Origin: Tetrahymena thermophila SB210
Lineage: Eukaryota > Ciliophora > Oligohymenophorea > Hymenostomatida > Tetrahymenidae
DNA: 64,000 nt
Assembly (NCBI RefSeq): GCF_000189635.1
Contig: NW_002476387.1
Span: 62,001 to 126,000, forward strand
Direction of reading: 5' to 3'
The first letter of the stretch is position 1. Each line of letters starts with the position of its first letter. The position numbers were made by a program, and so were the translations under genes. Below are positions 50,401 through 62,097 of this stretch, piece after piece. The notes below the pieces were generated by a model, which worked only from the letters and a program-made list of their open reading frames with translations, did no database searches and was not told the DNA's origin.

Positions 50401-53400
50401 ATCTTTTTATTATTATTAATCAAATGATAAATCACTTTCTTTTTATTTGCTTAAAGCTTCTTCACTTTCTTCATCTTATTCTTAATCTTCACTATTATTA
50501 TTTCCATCTTTTTAAGATTCCTCATTATCATCATCATCATCATCATCATCTTCTTCTTCTTCTTCATCTTCGTTTTCAGACTTCTCCTCTTCACTTTCTT
50601 CCTCTTCCTCATCTTCTTCTTAATTAGAATCTTAAATCTCTTCATCTTCTTCTGCTTCAACCTCCTCTTTTTCATTACTTTCTACACTTTCATCATTTTC
50701 TTCATCTTCCTCTTCTTCTTGATCATCATCTTCTTCTTTTTCACTCATTTCCTCTCCTTTTTAGTCATCATTATCTTCTTCACTTTATTCTTAATCTTCT
50801 TTTTCTTCTTCTTCTTCATCTTCTTCTTGTCTATCTTCATTATCTAGAGATTGACTTTTAACATTATTTTTAGTTTTAGATATTTCTTTTTGATCATTTG
50901 AACATTCGCTTTGGTTATTTTCCTCCTCATTATCAATTTAAGAATCATTTTCTGATTCTTCTTTTTCTTTATACTAATGAGTTTTATCGGTTGTTTTTTT
51001 ATTTTTTGATTTTTTATTGGATTTAGGCTTACTTTTCTTTTTTTTATTTAGCACATTTTATATTTTTGGTTTTGATTAATCTTGCTAATCAGCTTCAGTT
51101 TTATCATTGTTATTTAATGCAAATGATTAGTTTTAGAATTATTCTTAACTTTTTTATTCTGTTTAACTTATAGTTCTTGAAGGTGGTAAGGGTGGCAAGT
51201 TATTTTTTTGCTAATTAGAAACCTCTTCTACATTAGTTTTTAAAGGTGAGTAATCTTTTTATATAATTTACTCAGCTAAACTATTTGTGAAGGAAGCAGA
51301 ATTACCCCTTTTATTTCCATATGGAGTATTTGATATAGAGCTTTAATTACTACTTTCTTAGTGATTTCCATTTCCAGATATACCTCCTCTTATATTTTAT
51401 CTAGATAATTTGAGCTATTCAACTCCGCTTAATTAAGATTAACCTAATATAGGATTAAGGTTGTTAGATTAGCTAATTCCAGACTTAACTGCAGACCTAG
51501 AACTAGATGATGTAGAAATATCTATTACTCCATGACTATATGCATTATATCCGCTTTTATTTTAATTGCTCATAATTTATGGAAACATAGTATTTGAAGA
51601 AGTAGACATAGTATTAGTAGTTCTTTAGGAGAATCTAGAGTCTGGAGCACATCCTATTTCATTCATACTTGACTGTTAGTAAAGTTAATCCTAATTATTA
51701 TACCCTCTAACTGAAGATGATGAAGAGTAAGGCTATTTATTTGCACTGTTGTAATTAAAATTACTATAAGAATTTGGATTTTATCTATAAACACTATAAG
51801 AACTAAAGTCTCTTTACTAATTATTAGATCTTAATTGCATACCATCTTCAGTAATTTAAGACTAAATATATTATAAATTAAACAAAAATTAATTATATTA
51901 AAAATAAACAAATTAAAATACTTGAGAAAAAAGGGAAATATCTATCATTTCGTTTTAAGATAGTATTCTATTTTATGTTTGCATAGGAGATATTATACTT
52001 CCAAATATGTTTGAAGTTGAGTGTTCAAAAGGATAACCAAATTAGCTCTAGGTATTGGTATAAGAAGTCTATTAAGCAAATCCCTATTAAGTTGGATTGT
52101 AGGAAGAAATATTAGTAAATTAATTTTAGTTTGGAATAGAGCTCATTTTATATTTTTCAGGAGTAACTGAAGTCATTTATGTTCTAAAAGAATTAGTGTG
52201 TGAAACATCCTAATCAAATTATTTGTAATTGAAATTAAAGCTTCCAACACTGCTTTAAGCGAGATTTCCTTAGCTGTCAATGAAATTAAACTTAAGATCA
52301 TTCTCCCTTTATTTAAAGCTTTCATTAGTTTTATTATGAATAGAGTAAATCGAATTTTAATTAGAGCTCACATAATTATCTTCTATAAAAATAAAAATTT
52401 AAAATTTTAATCAAACATATTTATTTCATTAATAAAAATTACCTTATGCTTTTTCTTAAATTTTTTGTTAGAGTTTTTCAAGAAACATTTCATTATAAAC
52501 TTTATTTAAAATAGAGGCAATTAGCTTTTTGCAATTTTCTTTATTGTTCTTCATTGTAACAATAACCATACAGTCAACACATTTTATCTTTATCTTAGTT
52601 TTTGTGTCTTCTATCAGTGGAGCAACTTCTCTCAACACTTTGTCATAATTGTAATTGCACATAATTGGAATATCTAAATAGAGTTAAGTAATTAAACTTA
52701 ATACTTCTTCTTTTGTGTTTGAATTTTTGCTCTTTAATCCAGTTAGGCAAGCGTCAAGCCACTTAAATTATCCAAATAGCTATTTTTATTTATTATTTAA
52801 ATTAGTGTTTGCTAATATTAATTTAAATAATTACTTTGATGTGCTCACGGATTATTTTTATAACTTAAGAACGTATTGCAACTTTTGAATCACCTAGTTT
52901 TGAAACGATTTAAGGTGCTATTTTATCAATAACATTGGGGTTATTAAATTGCTCATGTTTTGATATTTTGCTTATAATTTGCAAAGCAGTTAAGCTAATT
53001 TTGAAATTAGTGTCGTTAATTAATTTAATCAAGATTGAAAGAAACTCATCTAATCTTTAGAAAAGTATAGTAAACTCCTAGATATTCTCTATTTGACTGT
53101 TAATTTCTTCTATTGCTGATGTTCTTGACTTTAATTATACCAAAAATATATTTTTTATTTGATTAGTTTATGTTAAAACAATTTACTCTCCAGTCTTTCT
53201 CATTTAATAAATCTTTAAAGATCTGTTCATTAATAAATCCGAAATGAAGATCAGGATTATTTTTTTATTGAAGAGAGGAATTACTTTTGATTAGAACATC
53301 TAATGTATGGTTCTGTTTATCAAGAGGACTCATAGGAGTTTTAATAGGAGAAATGTCTTTTACATTACTGCCAATATTATTACCTTAATTTTTGTGTATA

Positions 53401-54760
53401 ATGCTTGATTAGCTCTTTGGAATTATTGTATTATTTTAAAGAATATTTTATCCTAAACTAGCAAATTTATGCTAGAAAGAAGGCAGCTAATCAATATTTT
53501 TTTATTGTTAGGAAGAGTTTGCCATATTATTAGAATATTGTAATGATTAAGCAGCACTAAATTGGTTAGTTGAATCAATTTAATAGGAGGATGGGATATT
53601 ACCTAAAATTTGTTAACCTTCAACGAATTTCTTAAGCTTTTCAGAAATATCCCTTGGCAATTTTTTGACAATAACTGAAAATTATTCACATTTTGTAAAT
53701 TAAACTAAGAGCTAATTAAATAATAATAATGTTAAGTAGGATTTTATACATTCAGAATATTATGAATAAAAATAATTCATTTGTAAAAATTAATTAGTTA
53801 ATTACTTATTCTGTAGCTTTTTATACATGAATATTGTCGTCATTTAACAGGTTTACTGAACAAAGAGTTAAATCAACCATATCAGGAGAATTCCAACTTA
53901 TAAATTTTGATTCAGATACTACAATACTGTGAAAAGAATTAATACTTTTCTATCTTACAACCCACTAAATTTATATTATTTGATAAAAACAATAAATATC
54001 TATCTCTAAATCCATACAAACAAACGATTTTGTAAAATCTAAATTTTTAAAAATATTTTTTGTAAGATTTTGCAAAACTTTACATTTTGATTTTGAAATC
54101 CTGTGGAAATAAATACTTTAACAACTATTTCTGAATTCTGATAAGTTCTAATGTATTTCAGTAGAAGTGAATGACACTTTCTTCTGATTCCTGCCTGTTT
54201 TATAATAATATTTAGATTAAGTTTATATTAAATTTATTTTTTTTCTATTTCAAATGTACTTAATAATTATAAAATTAATATATAATAAGTACCTGCTCAT
54301 CGCCTATATTTAAAAGAATCAAAGAGATCTCATTGCCTATTAAAAGCTCGCTTTCCTCTACATATTTACTCACTAAAATTTCGTATAAAGTAAATATTTA
54401 ATTCTTTAACTCAGTTTTTGTACTATTTCCTATTGATTCACGCAGAATTGTTGAGCAATTACTTACAATAGCTTTTAAGTGCAATCTTAAATTGTTATTA
54501 TCATTTTGAGCCAGTTAGATTATGCTTTTCAATGCCTCTTACTATTAAATTATTGTAGGGTTGCTAAGCTATTTGATAAACTAATCTAAGTTATTTGAAT
54601 TAACTTCTCTCTACCCTATATTATTGCTGTTAGAAATAATCCCTCCTAATAAGTCATCATAGTCATTCACATAATTTTTTGACTATCCGAAATTCTACAA
54701 AGCAGTGCTTTGTAAAAGTAATTTTCCTGCTATATTTTTTTATGGTGAACATTAAGACAT
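47460..54760 (-). CDS. Multi-TOG microtubule-associated protein (TOGARAM1/crescerin-like)
   Basis: Fourteen exons, 2,154 residues. Introns: 54195-54292, 53965-54017, 53712-53805, 53129-53186, 52780-52834, 52383-52442, 51862-51921, 49589-49644, 49445-49525, 49107-49168, 48172-48229, 47932-47983 and 47675-47723. Spliced length is exactly 2,155 codons. The N-terminal 700 residues are helical repeats of TOG type (AGIRRKCHSLLLKYIRTYQN, DLLNEKDWRSRTSAIEEI, LDACLTGLKSK). A long linker follows, ending in a 300-residue acidic and Lys-rich zone (Asp and Glu runs near 50,460-50,830). Two more TOG domains follow: DDWSRQFDGLNNLRRINQHH and DWKQRIEAVSKLTDLAQTYA, the latter ending NGASFAPIKAKQLIIKTLI. Two TOG domains, linker, two TOG domains is the TOGARAM1 layout, a ciliary tubulin-binding family. 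The frame is open and coding-like upstream of 54760 (KSQLKNTFKAISYIIFRGD), so the true start may be an ATG at 55043 joined by a short intron. Confidence 0.83.
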
Positions 54761-56497
54761 CGCTATCACTACTTAAATTACTTGGATTCCTACTTCCAAT
54801 TGAGTTTGTTTTGAAATGCAATCTACTAATTGAATGAATATATCGCCTCTAAAAATTATATAGCTTATAGCTTTGAATGTATTTTTTAATTAGCTTTTGC
54901 TATAAACTTTTTGATATTAAGATTTTGGTATAGAAATGTATTAGTTGAAAAAATTATTATATAACTTAACAACTTTGTTTTACTTGTTTTTTAACTAATT
55001 TATATTGTTTAATCTTATATTCTTCAAAACAAACTTGATGCATTTTGCTTAGAAAACAAGAAATAATATTCTTGTTTTATAAAGAAACACAACACATACA
55101 CACATGCATATATATATTAATTTATTTATCATCTCTATCTGTTTAAAATCATAACTAAATAAAAATTGTTTACGAATATAATATATCAAATTCTAATTAT
55201 AGCTTGTATCAGTTTTTTCTTTAGAGTGCTAAATTATTATTAATATTGCATTATTACTTTTATTTTTTCATAAATTTCTAGAAATTTTTATTTGTTTATC
55301 ATATTTGTAAAAATAAATTAATTTCTAAATGAAATTAACTAACTTACTTACTTACTCATTTAATTATTATTATTAGAGATTTTCAAAAGTTAGCAGATAA
55401 AAAAAACAAAATATATTTTTTCAAATATCTAAATAAATAAATAATAATTTATTAAAATATTGTTAGATGAGATATATTTAACTTTTTGTAAATTAAATGC
55501 TTACTTTTTTATATATTTAAATAGAATCTACCTTTTTAAAAACTAAGCAAAACTTAAAAACTAATCGATATCATTTACATATTTGTAATTTCTATCTAAT
55601 AAAGGGTATTGGACAAAAAAAATATTTCTTTGAGTTAATTAATATTTATTTATTATATACTAGATAAAATCAATAAATTGACCAAATATTCTGGTCCTAA
55701 GGTAAATGAATAATAGTAGTTAGATTTTTTCATAAAAAAGAAACAAAAACCTTATTAAAATTTTTATTTTTATCAGTTATATTATATATTTATTATAAAA
55801 CACTACAATTAATAAATAAAATAATAACTTTTACCTAAAATATCAATTCTTTATTTTTTTCTTAAATTTCATAAAAAACCAAATATTTAATGTCCTAATA
55901 TTCAAAATTTAATATTTAATTGAAGATTTTATTCTTTTTCTACATATTAAAAAATGTGTTTGCTAAATAATAACACATAATTTATGTCCAAAATAAGTAG
56001 ATTTTAATTTATAAATAAGATATTGAAAATAAACTAAAAATTAAATTAAATTTAAAATTATATTTTAATTATGATAAGAATTAAGAAAACTTTATGTAAA
56101 AAGATAACTTAATTTATAAATTATATGATTGAGATTGACAATAGGATTAATTTAATTGGAAAAAATAATTACGTTAAAAAAAGTAAGATACTAATTACTA
56201 GAAATATTCTATTCATTTTAAGTTGTTTTATAAACAAAAATAAAAGTATATACATGTATCGAATAGCTTCAGTAGGTTTCCATTATTAAATTTAAGAATT
56301 TATCATATATTGTTTTAATTTTGTTTTTTTTTTTTAGACTATGAGTTGATTTAATATTTATTTATTTATTTATTTTAATTTTAACTTTTTATTTTAAAGA
56401 TTTTATTAATTTTTTTTGTTTCTTGATTTTATTTATTTTTTGTTATATTTTCAGATATTTTTCATCTTAATTTTCAACTAATTTTTAGCTTTACATA
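54761..56497. other. Likely 5' part of the TOG gene, then intergenic
   Basis: From 54,761 to about 54,990 the minus strand continues in the TOG gene's frame with coding character (for example FIQLVDCISKQTQLEVGIQV). Beyond 55,050 nothing is recognised: A/T-rich DNA with homopolymers and TTTA runs (56,355-56,375). Confidence 0.5.
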
Positions 56498-57109
56498 ATG
56501 GTAAATAAATGAATATTAAGTGTTTTTAAAAAATTATAAATTAAAAATGATTTTGTGCAATTAAGCCTAGAATTAATTAAATATTGTGCTTTAGAAAGAT
56601 GCATATAAACTAATTGCATTTAGCAATTTTTTTTATAGAAGATAAATTATGTGTTGTAGTAAATGCGATAAGGCGAATAGTATGAAGTAAAAAAATAAGA
56701 AAATCAGCTGGATCTGATTTATTTGGAACCTTATATTTTTATCATACTATTCTTCAAATCGTTATTTAGAAACAGATTTTATTCTAAATTTAAAGATTCT
56801 ATCTTATGTGAGGATTAAAAACTATCATTACTACAAATAAATATCTTCCATTAAGAATATAAGCCTATTTAATTTTGAAAGATTTGTTAGCAAGCTATTA
56901 ATTTTATTAGGAGCGACAAGCAGAGAGTAGAGTATGAGCGAGTGAGTAAGCAGGCTATAGCTAGGTTGATAAGGGATAATTTTTTGGAAACAGAAGCCTA
57001 AGGAAAAAAAAGCAAAAAGAAACAGAAAGAATCTAAACACATCCCTTAAAAATAGTCAATAAGATAAAATCATACATTTGCTGCTTTAATTATTAATTTT
57101 GAAAATTGA
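56498..57109 (+). CDS. Small hypothetical protein, structure tentative
   Basis: I do not recognise this gene. The model has three exons: ATG alone at 56498-56500, then 56639-56686, then 56882-57109, with introns 56501-56638 and 56687-56881, giving 92 residues. The last exon is convincingly coding and basic (SDKQRVEYERVSKQAIARLI, then RDNFLETEAQGKKSKKKQKE). The middle exon reads KINYVLQQMRQGEQYE. The second intron could be wrong: the same frame is open from an ATG at 56663 through to 57109 except for one TGA at about 56876-56878. Alternatives are a different splice, a broken gene or UGA recoding. No membrane segment or named domain was seen. Confidence 0.4.
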
Positions 57110-58864
57110 TTTGAATTATTTTGACAATCCCAAGATATATGCGATATCTTTGCGCTCATTTTAAGCGTCTTTTTGAAAAAATATAACATTTTTAGTGCTA
57201 TATTTATGTTGGTCTCGATTAGGATAAGGTAATGTGCTGATTTGATTAAAAACTTTGCACAATCGTAACTCTTTTAGAGTTAAATAGCCATGCCTCTTTT
57301 CCTCAATAATAATATCAATTTGATATTTTATAATTAGAGCTTAAAGCTACTTAAACTGTTTTGAGTTTAATTTAAAAAATTTATTGAAAAGGATAGATAG
57401 CTTGTATCTATGTATCCTTCTTCAAAAACTTGTAAAAAGATTAATATTTTGTAACTATATAATAGATTTTATTAAATAGATACAAATATTTACTTTTACT
57501 CTTTTTACCTTTTTACTTCCTTAAGAAATAATCTTTATATTGTTATTTTTTATTAATTAATTTATTCATTCAATTTTTCTCAAAACACATAGAAAAATTT
57601 TCAAATTTTAATTATTTATTTATTTGTCAGTTAATAAACACTTTTTAACAAACAATACAGAGGGAAGCAAGAGTGCGTACCAGAAGTCATAATTTATAAA
57701 AAATTTTTTTTTGTTAATTTAGATATTATGAATTTACTAAAAAATTATTCATTTTTAAAATAAATTTTTTACTTTCAAAATGAGCAATCTTTATTTGATA
57801 AATTTTGAGAATAAAATATATCTAAAAATATCAAAATTTAAAAGTGCATAAATTAAAACAACTAAGAAAAAATAAAAATTTATAAATTACAAAGTGACAA
57901 TAATAACTAAATTAATAATAAACTTAATAATATCAAACTAAATAAGAATTATCATTTACTCCTAGCAACGAAGATTTGAGTAAACTAAAATCATTCTATT
58001 TACCAATTAAATATATTAAGAATGATAGTTATATGTTACAAAACTTAACTAATAATTATAATATCAATCGGTATCTAAATATTATCAAATAATTCAATAT
58101 ATAAAATTATTAAACTTATAAAACTAATTTTAATCATACTATGAATTCCTAATAACAGGAGAACAAATTAGGAAAATTATGTACCAAAAAAATTATTTTC
58201 TACATAAGATGTCATATACTTAAATAGAAAATGAGTAAAACCTTTTAGACTGAAGTCATAAAAAATAAAGTGAACAAATCAAATGAAATAGAAACTATTG
58301 CTAATTGCGGATTTTTTTTTTTGTAATAGAGAGATAAATAGTGATAGGTTACACCTATAACTATTTATCTTTCTAATAGAAATTAATATAATATTAAATA
58401 AATTTATATAATAGTATTTTATATATTTACATGTAATTTGTATTTAATTTAGAATAATTTAAATAAATTTTAAAATTTTACTTTTTATAAAAATTTTACT
58501 TTTAATTACATGTTTTTTTTAAATTTTATAATAGAATTAATTTAATTTTCAGTGTTTTTTAATTAATTTTTTTAAGTAAGAAAAATTATTTATTAAAAAA
58601 ATAATTATTTTGTTTAAATATGAATTATTTAATATTTCTTTTAAATTTTTTTAATTCATTTATTCGTTGATTTTTATATGAAGTAATTTAATTATTTTTA
58701 ATTTAAATAAGTTATTTTTATTTTATAATTTTTAAAACAATTTATTATAGATAGTAAGTAATTTAAATAAATAATTTATAAAATTAGAAAAAAGGCTTTG
58801 ATTTTTGCTTTCAATTTAGATATCCACATTTATCATTAAATATTAGTAGAGGCTTTATACTTTG
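57110..58864. other. Intergenic, with hairpin elements
   Basis: No protein gene seen. The stretch 57,110-57,480 is less AT-rich than its surroundings, but no long frame or known RNA was found in it. A weak hairpin (AAGGATAGATA facing TATCTATGTATCCTT) lies at 57,388-57,419. A strong inverted repeat at 58,324-58,378 is annotated separately. Confidence 0.5.
58324..58378. repeat. Near-perfect 26-bp inverted repeat with 3-nt loop
   Basis: The arms 58324-58349 and 58353-58378 are reverse complements with three mismatches, separated by TAC. The inner core GATAAATAGT-x-ATAGGT faces ACCTAT-x-ACTATTTATC. Transcribed, it would fold into a long hairpin of the kind cut by Dicer or acting as a pre-miRNA-like or structured RNA; as DNA it could form a cruciform. 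It stands about 490 bp upstream of the nuclease-fold gene. No target-site duplication or transposase gene was seen. Confidence 0.7.
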
Positions 58865-60327
58865 ATGCAAATCTTAAAGAAGTAGATAAACAAGTCTGAA
58901 GAAATATTTATAAATATAAATAAGAGTTTAAAAGAATCAATTATATAAATAATAATACTAACTTAGCATACTATTTTATTCATTCTAAATTAAAAGATAT
59001 ATATATGATTTTTGTTTATAGTCTAATAGCTGATTTTGCTGATTGCATAAAGGAAAGTGATATTCCTGATAGTGACTGTATTAAGAATTAACTTTTTTAT
59101 AGAAGCTAACTTGAAAAAGAACTGAGAAGATTTCCATCTGTGGGGTTATACGAAGGAGAAACTAAAGAAGATTGGGATAAATTCGTTTAATATCTTGAAA
59201 CTGTATATAATGATATTGATGGTGAAAGAAGAGAAGTTATTGATAAAGTTAAAATAGAGTTAAATAAGCGTAAATAGTACTTTGATGATTTACTTTCAGA
59301 TATTGGATTAAATTCGGATTCTTCTATCAGAAGAATAAATAATAGACTTTCAAATTATATATGTTGTCCAGAATATAAGCAGTATATAGATTTAGAAGCA
59401 AATTATCAAAAAGCACTTACGCTTATGAACTAATACTAACTTCCGGATTCAGATATTAGATAAAAGATTTTAGTTGGATTACGAAAGAAATATTCAGAAG
59501 ACGTGTGTTAAGACAAACTAAAAGAAGTTATAGATAAAAACTAGAAGGTAGTATAAAATGGAAAATAGTAATTAGATGATCTTTTATTATAGCTATAAGG
59601 TATTATATAATTTGATAGATAATATTTAATAATTTGAATAGATTATTTTAATTCACTAATTCTACTTAATTAGATAAATATCTTTTTGTTATTTTAATTT
59701 TAAATAGCTAACGATAAGTACTAAAGGTACTAGTTGATGTTACAAGAGTTAAAAGCATATAGAGAAGAATGGAAAAAAGTTGATAGTAATATTGGCAAAG
59801 AAAATATTTCAAGAGGGAAAAGTTTTGAAGATAAATGTTTAAAAGAAGGAGTTGATTTAATCCTAAGGTAATTAAAGTTAAAAAAAAGAAATGTAAAAGT
59901 TCTAACTAACTTGTAATGGGCAGAGTGTCCTGGAGAAATAGATATTGCAATATTTGATAAGTATTAAACTAAAGTGTTATGTCTGGCAGAATGTAAATCT
60001 AGATTATTTGATTTAGTCTCTGGTTATAAGTAGAGTGGCCCTGACAGATCTCCTGAAAAACAAAGTATAAAATTATTCTAAAAAAATATACCAGTTCCAA
60101 GGGATGTACCTTGCTATGTCCTAACTTGTCTTCCTCCAAATGATTACTTTTTAGGAATAGAATCAAAAGTAAAGTTGGATCTAAATAAATATACTCTAGA
60201 AAGCGATTTTGCTGACATAAACTTTGATGAGGTCTATAACACTTTAAGACCCAAATACGAAAAATAGTAATCACCAATAAAGTGGTTTGAAAAATATTCA
60301 GAGACAAACTTGATTGTTTTGAATTGA
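58865..60327 (+). CDS. Probable PD-(D/E)XK nuclease-fold protein
   Basis: Three exons, 408 residues, introns at 58894-59021 and 59600-59707; spliced length is exactly 409 codons. The N-terminal 260 residues are helical and charged with no recognised domain (RRFPSVGLYEGETKEDWDKF, SNYICCPEYKQYIDLEANYQ). The C-terminal part has GKSFEDKC, then LTNLQWAECPGEIDIAIFDK, then VLCLAECKSRLFDLVSGYKQ. Asp281, fifteen residues, then Glu297-Cys-Lys299 form the D-(x)n-E-x-K signature of the restriction-endonuclease-like fold, with the first strand E/GEID and second strand ending ECK as expected. An upstream glutamate in GKSFEDK could be the helix-1 acid. This predicts a metal-dependent nuclease or nuclease-derived DNA/RNA-binding protein. 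The substrate is unknown. The first exon (9 codons) is the least certain part. Confidence 0.65.
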
Positions 60328-61548
60328 AATAATGTGATTATATAAATATTGATTCAAAAAATTCAGAAATTAAGTATTTTAAATTTATTGAGAAATAATT
60401 GATCAATTGGTAAATTCTAAAAATTTACAACCACAAATATCAAGATGAGTTTTTTTAATGGAGAGTATAAGTAAATTTTATACTAATAGCAAATTTAATG
60501 AAGTTTATTTTTTATTATTTAATATTGAAATTTTTCATAAAATAATAATTTTTTGTTGTTAATATTGCTTATTTTCTGTTTTAAAATAAATAAAAAATAG
60601 TTATGTTTTGTTAATTTTAAATTAAATAAAAATAATGTTAAAAAAGCAACAATTGTTTGTAAATTTTACTTTTAATATAATATTTGTTATTAAATTTAAT
60701 TGATTCTATTTCACTTGAAATATTATTAATCAAAATTATTTTTTATTTTTATTGAAGGTAAATAAATTATCAATTTATACTAGAAATATTATTTTTGACA
60801 AACAAAATAGAAAAATATAAACATTTAATTAATATCATTAAGAAATATTAAGAAAAATAATACTTAATTTATCATTATATGAAGCTAAAAATCATAATTG
60901 AATTCAATTTTATTAACTTTTAAACATAAAAAACTCTTTAATTATCTAAGGTCAACAAATTCAATACATAATGTTTTTTTGTTTATAAAAATATATTTAA
61001 TTGAAATAATTAAATTCTAATTAGTTTGAAATGTTTTAAAAATATATTTTGATCAAGAAAATATTTAATAAGATAAATATTTTGTTATTTATGTGGAGAT
61101 AATTAAAGATGTGTTTAATAAAAAATATTATTTTAATATAGTTTAAATAAGTATTTTTTAACTGATTAATTAAATCTGTAGATAGATGTAAAGAATTACT
61201 TTTTTATCATTAATCCTTATAAGGATTGAAAAATCATATTAAATTCATAACAAAGGTTTTATTAATTCAATTTTAAAATTTAATGAATTATTAAGGAAAG
61301 ATCTATTAAATAAATTAATTCAAATATTTTAGATTGAATTTTTTCAATTTTATTTGATTGAAAACATTTTATTCAAGACTTTAATTTAGTTTTTATGAAA
61401 TATAAATAAATAAATAAAAATAAGTAGGTTTGTTATTGAAATATGATTTTAGTATTTAACTAATAATATTTGCATACAATTTAGATAAATATATTTGATT
61501 AAATTATTTAATTCAACAACATGCAAAGAAAAAAAAAATCTTATTTCC
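60328..61548. other. Intergenic region between convergent genes
   Basis: No gene seen. The only compositional outlier is a perfect 16-bp palindrome, AATCCTTATAAGGATT, at 61212-61227. Confidence 0.6.
61212..61227. repeat. Perfect 16-bp palindrome
   Basis: AATCCTTATAAGGATT is its own reverse complement and includes four G/C pairs in DNA that is otherwise almost pure A/T. It could be a binding site for a dimeric protein or part of a 3' processing signal, or it could be chance. Confidence 0.45.
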
Positions 61549-62097
61549 TCACTATTCATCAACATCAGGATCGAAAAATCCTTTATTTTTCATCATTTAT
61601 TCTTTAAAGTATTTTTGAATTTATTGTTCATTCTCAGTATTGCTAATTTAATCTGGCTTTTTATCAGCATTTTAAATAAATACATCATAAAACATATTTC
61701 TACTTTATAACTTTGGTTAAATTGATCCATTTTCATTTAAAAACTATTAGAAAAAATAAATTAAGAAATTAATAATTAGGTATTTTATTTACTTAGTTAA
61801 GTTTTTTACGCTCTTCTAATTTCCCATTTATCCAATTTTAAAATTCTTCATTTGTATCAAATTTATAACAGTTCATACCTTATTTGATTTTAAATTTATT
61901 TTAATGCTGATTTCAAAATTTATTTTACTAATTTCATGGAGATTGTAACATTAAATACTGTATTTAGTAGGAGAACTTGATACTATTTCTTAACATTTCT
62001 TGAAAGCATCATGATAACCACTGCATGAAATTTCTCCTAGTATAGGATGTTCAATAGTCTTGTCTGGTCTGAAAGTGTTATAAAAATTTAGTAACAT
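61549..62097 (-). CDS. Twin CX9C (CHCH-type) protein, probably mitochondrial intermembrane space
   Basis: Three exons, 149 residues, introns at 61879-61928 and 61744-61792; the spliced length is exactly 150 codons. The N-terminal half contains Cys25-x9-Cys35 (SCSGYHDAFKKC) and Cys50-x9-Cys60 (QCYNLHEISMNC), separated by 14 residues. Twin CX9C pairs define the CHCH helical hairpin, oxidised by MIA40 in the mitochondrial intermembrane space; members assist assembly of respiratory complexes or form structural parts of them. These four are the only cysteines noticed. The C-terminal half is hydrophilic and lacks a membrane segment. The second CX9C is split by an intron. Which CHCH family member this is cannot be said from sequence alone. 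Confidence 0.68.

Noticed and set aside
50451-50675. Lys-rich or His/Leu-rich reading frames across the GAA/GAT repeats
   Set aside because: They are other-frame shadows of the acidic linker of the TOG protein; the real frame reads Asp/Glu.
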